Positions 53,680 to 64,000 of a stretch of DNA of 64,000 bases are shown piece by piece. The position numbers were made by a program, and so were the translations under genes. The stretch is from Reichenbachiella faecimaris (GTDB lineage: Bacteria > Bacteroidota > Bacteroidia > Cytophagales > Cyclobacteriaceae), in contig NZ_FWYF01000003.1 of the NCBI RefSeq assembly GCF_900176375.1, forward strand, positions 682,001-746,000, written 5' to 3'. Under the pieces are notes generated by a model. The model had not been told where the DNA came from. It saw only the letters and a list, made by a program, of their open reading frames with translations, and searched no databases. Numbering within the stretch: the stretch's first letter is position 1; every line of letters starts with the position of its first letter.

Positions 53680-55197
53680 ATGAAATTGTATAATAAAAAC
53701 TGGTACGGGTTACTATTGGCATCATTGGCATTTTTGGCTTTTGGATGTGATGAATCTGACCTTGAAAAAGTGCCATTGGATCAGACCAGCTCTGAGACCT
53801 TTTGGGAAAATGAAACAAATGCCAATGACGCATTGACTGCCGCATATCGTCAGTTGAATGCTGGCTATTGGAGCCATACAGAAGTAGTCTATGTGATCGA
53901 CAACTTCAGATCTGATTTTTGTCAGGCTGGGGCGGATGTAGTCGCCAATTATCCAGATCAGGAAGCTTTCTCTTCTTATCGAGTGACAGATGATAATGGT
54001 AGAATGTCTACCTACTGGGGACAGCAATACATAGCCATTTCCACTGCCAATCAGGTGATTCACAACGTGCCTCTGATGACAGACGATCAAGTACCTGCTG
54101 CGCGCAGGGCAGAGCTATTGGCGGAAGCCAAGTTCCTGCGTGGACTATTCCACATGAGATTGCTCATGAATTGGGAGGAGATAGTGGTGTTTGATTTTCT
54201 GGCGCAGTCAGGAGAGGAATTGTTCAAAGGACTCTCTTCACGAGAAGAGGCCTGGGCTGTGATAGAAACAGACTTGAGAGAGGCTGCAGCAGGTTTGCCA
54301 GAAAGCTATGATGACAATAATAAAGGAAGAGCCACACAAGGTGCAGCTCTAGGATTCTTAGGCAAAGCGCAGCTGGAACAGCACAAGTATGACGAAGCAG
54401 CTGCCACACTCAAGCAAGTGATGGACTTGAATGTGTACAACTTGGAAGCTGATTATGCATCATTATTCGACGGTTCAAATGAGTTGAATAATGAAACACT
54501 CTTCGAGTTGGCCTTTACCAGCAATGAAGTCGGAGGCACGTCAGTAGAGTACGCGGGTATTTACAATGTAGCCGCGGCCGAAATGGGCGGTTGGGAAGCC
54601 ATGTTGCCTACTCAAGCATTGTTGGATGAGATGCAGGCAGAAGGCAGAACTTCCACGGACGCTGGAAAGTATGATGCCAGGTTGTATGGTTCTATTTTCT
54701 TTGATGACCCAGATGTAGATATCTATGGTTATACCTACGCTGAAGTATTTGGAGCAGGTGCCACTAAATTGGGATGGAAAAAATTCCTATTTAGAGATGT
54801 AGCGCCTTGGGATGCGACAAGATTCGAGGCTTCAGATATCAATACACCCTTGTTACGTTATGCAGATGTGCTTTTGATGAGAGCTGAAGCTTTAAACGAA
54901 TCGGGAAGTACATCAGCTGCTATTCCACTGATCAATCAGGTCAGAGCAAGAGCCTTGATGCCGAATACGGGTGCGAGTTCACAAACAGAGGTACGCGATG
55001 CGATCCGACATGAACGTGCTGTAGAATTTGCCTTGGAAGGCAGCAGGTTCTACGACCTCCGACGATGGGGCAACGACGTGCTCGAAGATGCCATCACCAA
55101 TAGCGGAAAAGATGGAGTGGGCAATTTTAATGTTGAAAGCGACAGCTACCTCCCAGTTCCGGCTGGAGAAAAGCTAAGTAACCCACTGATTGATTAA
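53680..55197 (+). CDS. SusD/RagB-family glycan-binding lipoprotein
   Basis: 505 residues; lipoprotein signal (LAFLAFGC). SusD features: KVPLDQTSSETFW, ANDALTAAYRQL, ARRAELLAEAKFLRGLFHMRLLMNW, TPLLRYADVLLMRAEALNESG, NQVRARA, IRHERAVEFALEGSRFYDLRRWG. Binds glycan at the cell surface and hands it to SusC. Confidence 0.95.
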   Translation: MKLYNKNWYGLLLASLAFLAFGCDESDLEKVPLDQTSSETFWENETNANDALTAAYRQLNAGYWSHTEVVYVIDNFRSDFCQAGADVVANYPDQEAFSSYRVTDDNGRMSTYWGQQYIAISTANQVIHNVPLMTDDQVPAARRAELLAEAKFLRGLFHMRLLMNWEEIVVFDFLAQSGEELFKGLSSREEAWAVIETDLREAAAGLPESYDDNNKGRATQGAALGFLGKAQLEQHKYDEAAATLKQVMDLNVYNLEADYASLFDGSNELNNETLFELAFTSNEVGGTSVEYAGIYNVAAAEMGGWEAMLPTQALLDEMQAEGRTSTDAGKYDARLYGSIFFDDPDVDIYGYTYAEVFGAGATKLGWKKFLFRDVAPWDATRFEASDINTPLLRYADVLLMRAEALNESGSTSAAIPLINQVRARALMPNTGASSQTEVRDAIRHERAVEFALEGSRFYDLRRWGNDVLEDAITNSGKDGVGNFNVESDSYLPVPAGEKLSNPLID

Positions 55198-55219
55198 ATC
55201 ATTAGTTGAATAAGCTATT

Positions 55220-55260
55220 CCCCTCCCAAGGGAGGGGTTAGGGGTGGGTATTCCCACCCC
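55220..55260. terminator. Two adjacent GC-rich hairpins between susD and the next gene
   Basis: CCCCTCCC-AA-GGGAGGGG (55220-55237) then GGGGTGGG-TATT-CCCACCCC (55241-55260). No T-tract follows. Likely an attenuator or processing hairpin that lowers expression of the genes after susCD; also like Bacteroidota intergenic repeats. Confidence 0.6.
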
Positions 55261-55282
55261 ACCCTTTAAACCCCCAAAAACA

Positions 55283-58200
55283 ATGATTCCGATACATACC
55301 CCATATCAGAAAGTCATACGTTTCAGTCATTCACTTTTGTTGGTTTGTCTGGTATTTGGCTTGAGCCAATGCCAAACCAAAGATGCAACTACCAAAAGTC
55401 TCTTTCGAGAAATAACATCCCAACAATCTGGTGTTGATTTTACCAATCAATTGCCATCCAACCATATCATGAACAATATGGTGTATGACTATTATTACAA
55501 TGGTGGTGGTGTAGCCATTGGAGATATCAACAATGACGGCCTGCCTGACCTTTTCTTTACTGCCAATCTTTTGCCTGATCGACTCTATCTCAATAAAGGA
55601 GGTCTACAATTTGAAGATATAACTGAACAGGCAGGGATCGTTCATACCAAATCCTGGAGCACAGGTGTCACCATGATTGATATCAATGCGGATGGCTGGC
55701 TCGACATCTATGTGTGTAAATCGGGTCGCCTGTCAGAAGACAAAAGAGCCAACCAATTATTTGTCAATCAGCAAGACGGGACATTCAAAGAACTGGCCGC
55801 ATCTTATGGTCTCAATTCATCCAGTTACTCCACACAAATGGCCTTCCTGGATTTTGATTTGGATGGAGATCTGGATGCCTATTTACTCAATCATCCCATT
55901 GAAAAAACTGTCGTTCAGGACTTTGCTCAAATCAGACAAACACCTCATGCACTAGGAGGTGATCAGTTTTTTGAAAATCGCGAAGGAAAATATGTGGATA
56001 TCAGTCAAAAGGCAGGAATTATAGGAAACCCACTTTCTTTTGGCCTGGGTGTAGCCATAGGTGACCTCAATGCTGATGGCTGGCCTGATATCTTTGTGAC
56101 CAATGATTACTCCGAGCCAGATTATCTGTATTACAACCAGCTGGATGGAACTTTCAAGGAGGAGATAAAGAAAAAAATCAACCAAATCTCTAACTTCTCC
56201 ATGGGCAACGACATCGCCGATTTCAACAATGACGGTTATTTGGACATGGTCACTGCTGAGATGTCTCCTGAAGATAATTACAGTATCAAAACCAGCATGA
56301 GCGGGATGAATCCTGAGCAGTTTTACAGACTCGTCAGCAATGGCATGCATCACCAATACATGTACAATACACTTCAGGTGAATGCTGGTAATGGCCACTT
56401 CAGTGAAATTGGGCAACTGGCACAGATAGCCAATACGGGCTGGAGCTGGGCCACATTGTTTGCAGACTTCGATTTGGATGGATACAAAGACCTCTTTATC
56501 AGCAATGGTTATAGAGCGGATAATTCAAATAATGATTTTAAAATCTGGTACAAAAAGGCCTTAAAGGAGTTTGAAGCAAGAGTTACTGGAGATACAGTTG
56601 CATTTATGACTGAGGTGGTCAAAAGAATTCCTGCTGTACACATTCCTAATTATGGATTCCAGAATACTCAAAACCATCAATTTGAAAATAGTACAGAAAA
56701 ATGGGGACTGGCCAAAGCGTCTTACTCCACTGGCGCGGCTTACGCAGACTTGGATAATGATGGCGATTTGGATTTGGTGATCAACAATGTGGATGAACCG
56801 TCGCAGATTTATGAAAATCAGTCTGAGCAAAACAACTATCTAAAAATCAGACTAGAAGGAAGTAAAAGCAATCCTTTGGGTATTGGCACAAAGGTAGAGG
56901 TGACCGCAGGTGATTTATTACAATATCAAGAGCAATACCTGACACGTGGCTATCAATCGTCTGTGTCTCAAGAATTGGTATTTGGATTGAGCAATATGGG
57001 TCGGGTAGATCAAATTAGAGTCATTTGGTCGGACGGTAAAACCAGCCAGATGGAAAATGTAAAGGCCAATCAAACCCTAATTATCAATTACACTGAAGCC
57101 TATGATGAAAATTTGGTCACCTTGGCTTCCAACAAGACTTCCCGTCCAAAATCTTTGAAGTTCAAAGACATCACTGCACAATCCAAAATCGTCCATCTTC
57201 ATGCTGAAAACTCCTATGACGATTTTGAAAAGGAAAGCTTGCTTCCTCATAGAATGAGCCAGTTTGGTCCAGCTTTAGCCACTGGAGATATCAATGGGGA
57301 CGGCAGGGAAGACTTTTATGTAGGAGGCGCAAAGGGTTTTGAAGGGAGTGTATACGCGCAACAATCAGATGGGACTTTCGAAAAGCAGCACTCACCATTC
57401 TGGAAGGATGAAAAAGACTATGAAGACCTGGATGCCTCATTTTTTGATGTAGATGGCGATCAGGATTTAGATCTTTATGTGGTGAGTGGAGGCAGTGAGT
57501 TTGCAGCAGGTTCGCCATGGCTGCAAGACAGATTGTATATCAATGATGGAAAAGGAAACTTCTCAAAATCAAGTGCACTTCCTGAAAATTTTATTTCTGG
57601 CAGCAAAGTCCGACCTTTTGATTTTGATAAAGATGGTGACTTGGATTTGTTTGTTGGAGGCCGTCTGGTTCCTGGCCAATACCCTTTACCAACAAAGAGT
57701 ATGCTACTCCAAAATGAGGAGGGCAAATTCACAGACATTACGGCAAGTGCTTGCCCACAGCTTTTAGAAATCGGAATGGTAACTGATGCCATTTGGACAG
57801 ATTTTAATGGTGACAACAAACCAGATTTAGTTATTGTTGGCGAATGGATGGCACCCAGATTTTTTGCTGGAGAAAATGGGCAATGGGTTGAAATTGAAAA
57901 CTCAGGACTTCAGGATCAAGTGGGTTGGTGGTTTAGTATTGAGCAGGCAGATTTCGACCAGGACGGAGACATGGATTACGTGGTCGGCAACTTGGGCCTC
58001 AATTACAAATACAAAGCCTCAGATGAGGCACCATTTAGTGTGTACACCAAGGACTTCGACGAAAGCGGGAACCTCGACATCGTTTTGGGTTATTACAATA
58101 ATGGGGAAGAATTCCCGCTTCGTGGAAGACAATGCTCTTCCAACCAAATGCCCTTTATAAAAAAGAAATTTCCGACCTATCACGATTTTGGATCGGCTAC

Positions 58201-58624
58201 GATAGATGAGGTCTATGGAAGCGAATCTCTGGAAGGGGCTACCCGTTATTCAGCTACAAATTTTGCCAGTTCTTATATAGAAAACTTAGGTAATGGCCAG
58301 TTTGTCATAAATGTATTGCCCATAGAAGCACAATTCTCTTCAGTCAATGATTTTGTTATTCAAGACTTCAATGAAGATGGACATTTGGATGTGGTGTTAG
58401 TAGGAAACCTTTATCAGTCTGAGGTAGAAACACCTCGCAATGATGCCAGCTATGGGTTACTGCTTTTGGGTATTGGGAACGGCAATTTCAAAGCATCTCC
58501 ATTCAGCGAAAGCGGGCTATTCATAAAAGGTGACACGAAAACCATTGAGGCAGTACAAATCGGCCATAGTGAAGCTTTTTTGATTGGAAAAAACCAAGAC
58601 TTCCTTCAGCTGATTCAATGGTGA
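55283..58624 (+). CDS. Large FG-GAP/VCBS-repeat lipoprotein with ASPIC/UnbV domain
   Basis: 1113 residues from ATG 55283; an in-frame GTG (55244) lies inside the hairpins. Lipoprotein signal ending GLSQCQ. Many Ca-binding FG-GAP repeats (GDINNDGLPDLFF; DINADGWLDIYV; DFDLDGDLDAYL), an ASPIC/UnbV domain (GIGTKVEVTAGDLLQYQEQYLTRGYQSSVSQ), then a second set of repeats. A usual companion of SusCD in Bacteroidota; probable surface glycan or protein binder. Overlaps the next gene by 7 nt. Confidence 0.88.
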   Translation: MIPIHTPYQKVIRFSHSLLLVCLVFGLSQCQTKDATTKSLFREITSQQSGVDFTNQLPSNHIMNNMVYDYYYNGGGVAIGDINNDGLPDLFFTANLLPDRLYLNKGGLQFEDITEQAGIVHTKSWSTGVTMIDINADGWLDIYVCKSGRLSEDKRANQLFVNQQDGTFKELAASYGLNSSSYSTQMAFLDFDLDGDLDAYLLNHPIEKTVVQDFAQIRQTPHALGGDQFFENREGKYVDISQKAGIIGNPLSFGLGVAIGDLNADGWPDIFVTNDYSEPDYLYYNQLDGTFKEEIKKKINQISNFSMGNDIADFNNDGYLDMVTAEMSPEDNYSIKTSMSGMNPEQFYRLVSNGMHHQYMYNTLQVNAGNGHFSEIGQLAQIANTGWSWATLFADFDLDGYKDLFISNGYRADNSNNDFKIWYKKALKEFEARVTGDTVAFMTEVVKRIPAVHIPNYGFQNTQNHQFENSTEKWGLAKASYSTGAAYADLDNDGDLDLVINNVDEPSQIYENQSEQNNYLKIRLEGSKSNPLGIGTKVEVTAGDLLQYQEQYLTRGYQSSVSQELVFGLSNMGRVDQIRVIWSDGKTSQMENVKANQTLIINYTEAYDENLVTLASNKTSRPKSLKFKDITAQSKIVHLHAENSYDDFEKESLLPHRMSQFGPALATGDINGDGREDFYVGGAKGFEGSVYAQQSDGTFEKQHSPFWKDEKDYEDLDASFFDVDGDQDLDLYVVSGGSEFAAGSPWLQDRLYINDGKGNFSKSSALPENFISGSKVRPFDFDKDGDLDLFVGGRLVPGQYPLPTKSMLLQNEEGKFTDITASACPQLLEIGMVTDAIWTDFNGDNKPDLVIVGEWMAPRFFAGENGQWVEIENSGLQDQVGWWFSIEQADFDQDGDMDYVVGNLGLNYKYKASDEAPFSVYTKDFDESGNLDIVLGYYNNGEEFPLRGRQCSSNQMPFIKKKFPTYHDFGSATIDEVYGSESLEGATRYSATNFASSYIENLGNGQFVINVLPIEAQFSSVNDFVIQDFNEDGHLDVVLVGNLYQSEVETPRNDASYGLLLLGIGNGNFKASPFSESGLFIKGDTKTIEAVQIGHSEAFLIGKNQDFLQLIQW

Positions 58625-60465
58625 AATGGCATTGGACATATCGAACTTTGATTGTCTTGGGCATAATGGCATGCACTAAAGAGCAGCCGAGCAGTTTTTT
58701 GTTTACAATCTTGTCAGCCGAAAAGACAAGGGTTGACTTCATAAACAAAATTCCTGAAGGGCCAGACATGAATAGTCACGTATACGAGTATTTCTATAAT
58801 GGTGGGGGTGTAGCTGTGGGCGACATCAATAACGATGGACTTACTGATTTATATTTCACCTCCAATATTTATGAGAATAAGCTGTACTTAAACAAAGGTG
58901 ATTTGGAGTTCGACGATATTACGACTCGAGCAGGAGTGGCAGGTACGAAAGGCTGGACCACAGGCACTTGCATGGTCGATGTCAATGCTGATGGCTGGCT
59001 GGATATTTACGTTTGTAGGTCTGGCCGATTTGGTACTGAGAAGAGGCAAAACCTGTTATACATCAACAATAGAGATCAGACTTTTTCCGAGCAGGCTGCA
59101 TATTATGGTTTGAATCATGCTGGGTATAGTACGCAGGCTTCTTTCTTCGATTTTGATTTAGATGGCGATCTGGATATGTACTTGCTCAATCACAACATAG
59201 ATAAGTCCAAGCTCAACCATATCGAGCTGGCCAGACGAATACCTAATGAGTTTGCAGGTGATAAGCTATTCGAAAATATAAACGGTAAATACCAAAATGT
59301 TACACAGACTGCAGGTATCATTTCCAATCAGTTTGGGTATGGATTGGGTGTGTCCATTGGGGATTTGAACAATGACGGTTGGCCAGATATCCATGTAGGC
59401 AATGACTACATGGAGCACGACTATTTGTATTTGAATAAAGGTGCAAAAAATGGCAAACACAAGGGCTTTGAAGAAGTATCAAAGTCCGCTACAGCTCACA
59501 CGTCCAACTTCTCTATGGGTACGGATATGGCTGACATTAACAATGACGGACTGCAGGACATGCTGGTGTTGGATATGTCTGCTCAGGACAACTATGCCAT
59601 TAAAACCAGCATGAGCGGCATGGATCCGGCCAAATTCATTTTCGCAGTGGACCATGGATTTCACTATCAGTATATGTTCAATTCGCTGCAACTCAACCAA
59701 GGGATTCAAAATGGAGAACCCTTTTTTAGCGAAATCGCCCAGTTGTCAGGACTGGCTTCTACAGATTGGAGTTGGGCACCACTGCTTGTAGACTTGAATG
59801 GAGATGGGTTGAAGGACGTGTTTGTTACCAATGGTCTGAAGCGCGACTTCAGAAACAATGACTACAGGATTTATAAGAAAAAACGAGTAGAAGAAGCACA
59901 CGCCAAGGGTGAGTCTTACAGAGATTTGATGAATGAACTCATCGCGAAAACCCCCCAGCGTTTGGTGACGAATAAGTTGTATTTGAATCTGGGCAACTTA
60001 CAGTTTATGGACAGTATGGGCATTGAAAATAGCCAACCCACCTTTTCAAATGGAGCGGCTTATGCCGATCTGGACTTGGATGGAGACATGGACTTGGTAC
60101 TAAACAATATAGATATGAAAGCGATGATTTTGAGGAATAATTCGGCGACTAGGCCTGGATTTCATTATTTGCAAATCAGACTGAATGGGCCTGAAGGCAA
60201 TCCATTTGGGATAGGAACTAAAGTAAAGGTAATCACTGCTCATGGGTTCCAATGGCAAGAGCAGTTCCCGACAAGAGGGTATCAGTCATCAGTTGGCTAC
60301 TTGATGAATTTTGGCTTGGGGTCGGCGACGAAAGCTGACTCGATTGTGGTCTATTGGCCAGGTGGAAAACAAGAGATGAAGACAGGTAGGAAAGCCAATC
60401 AGGTAGTTACTTTTGATTACGCGAAAGCCACTTCTAACCGATCAAAAGAAATAAAGAAGGGATAA
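58618..60465 (+). CDS. FG-GAP/VCBS-repeat lipoprotein with ASPIC/UnbV domain
   Basis: 615 residues; lipoprotein signal ending GIMACT. Closely parallels the first half of the preceding protein: YNGGGVAVGDINNDGLTDLYF, DVNADGWLDIYV, SMGTDMADINNDGLQDML, TSMSGMDPAKF, ASPIC domain FGIGTKVKVI...QEQFPTRGYQSSVG. It lacks the second repeat set, so the pair arose by duplication with loss or gain of a half. Start codon overlaps the preceding stop. Confidence 0.88.
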   Translation: MVKWHWTYRTLIVLGIMACTKEQPSSFLFTILSAEKTRVDFINKIPEGPDMNSHVYEYFYNGGGVAVGDINNDGLTDLYFTSNIYENKLYLNKGDLEFDDITTRAGVAGTKGWTTGTCMVDVNADGWLDIYVCRSGRFGTEKRQNLLYINNRDQTFSEQAAYYGLNHAGYSTQASFFDFDLDGDLDMYLLNHNIDKSKLNHIELARRIPNEFAGDKLFENINGKYQNVTQTAGIISNQFGYGLGVSIGDLNNDGWPDIHVGNDYMEHDYLYLNKGAKNGKHKGFEEVSKSATAHTSNFSMGTDMADINNDGLQDMLVLDMSAQDNYAIKTSMSGMDPAKFIFAVDHGFHYQYMFNSLQLNQGIQNGEPFFSEIAQLSGLASTDWSWAPLLVDLNGDGLKDVFVTNGLKRDFRNNDYRIYKKKRVEEAHAKGESYRDLMNELIAKTPQRLVTNKLYLNLGNLQFMDSMGIENSQPTFSNGAAYADLDLDGDMDLVLNNIDMKAMILRNNSATRPGFHYLQIRLNGPEGNPFGIGTKVKVITAHGFQWQEQFPTRGYQSSVGYLMNFGLGSATKADSIVVYWPGGKQEMKTGRKANQVVTFDYAKATSNRSKEIKKG

Positions 60466-60505
60466 GTAAATTGAACAAATGAGCATGAAAAATAGAGATA
60501 CAGTG

Positions 60506-64000
<3,495 letters not shown>

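Overview
The window comes from a member of the Bacteroidota, most likely of the Cytophagales type (the order is inference). The evidence is SusC/SusD pairs, many Cys-type lipoproteins, TPR proteins ending in LuxR-type or histidine kinase domains, promoter boxes of the form TAnnTTTG, and surface proteins with the tail seen in Bacteroidota.

Region 1 (1-10280) is a nitrate and nitrite assimilation cluster, all on the + strand: nirB (cut by the window edge), nirD, a PAS histidine kinase with its NarL-type regulator, then a fused nitrate reductase (molybdopterin subunit + FAD/NAD domain + BFD iron-sulfur domain in one chain) and a siroheme-reductase-like protein ending in rubredoxin. A perfect 30-bp inverted repeat sits about 41 bp upstream of the inferred start of transcription of the second operon.

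Region 2 (10385-23072) is the most unusual part: a tyrosine recombinase followed by an array of about eleven gene cassettes, all on the + strand. The cassettes are separated by 113-232 bp imperfect palindromes that begin with nnnnAAC and end with GTTnnnn. These behave like attC sites of an integron, but the recombinase lacks the insertion typical of IntI, carries an extra N-terminal domain, and points the same way as the cassettes. Every site has an A in its left arm facing a C in its right arm, 15-17 bases before the 3' core. The cassettes encode secreted or lipid-anchored proteins, repeat proteins, membrane proteins and a ParE-type toxin-antitoxin pair.

Region 3 (23087-50246) is ordinary chromosome: a cyclophilin, bioF-bioD-bioA, small outer-membrane barrels, a YitT-like membrane protein, a SiaA/SiaC-like phosphatase and phosphoprotein pair, pfkA, a glycosyltransferase, a TPR histidine kinase, ssb, two metallo-beta-lactamase-fold paralogues, ferritin with a possible iron-responsive operator, a DUF255/thioredoxin protein, tyrS, a DMT transporter and TPR proteins.

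Region 4 (48591-64000) is a polysaccharide utilisation locus: a TPR/LuxR regulator, three GTAGGGG boxes in helical phase, SusC, SusD, two FG-GAP/ASPIC lipoproteins, a GH63/GH37-like glycosidase and a GH2 beta-galactosidase-like enzyme cut by the window end. No rRNA, tRNA or CRISPR array was seen.
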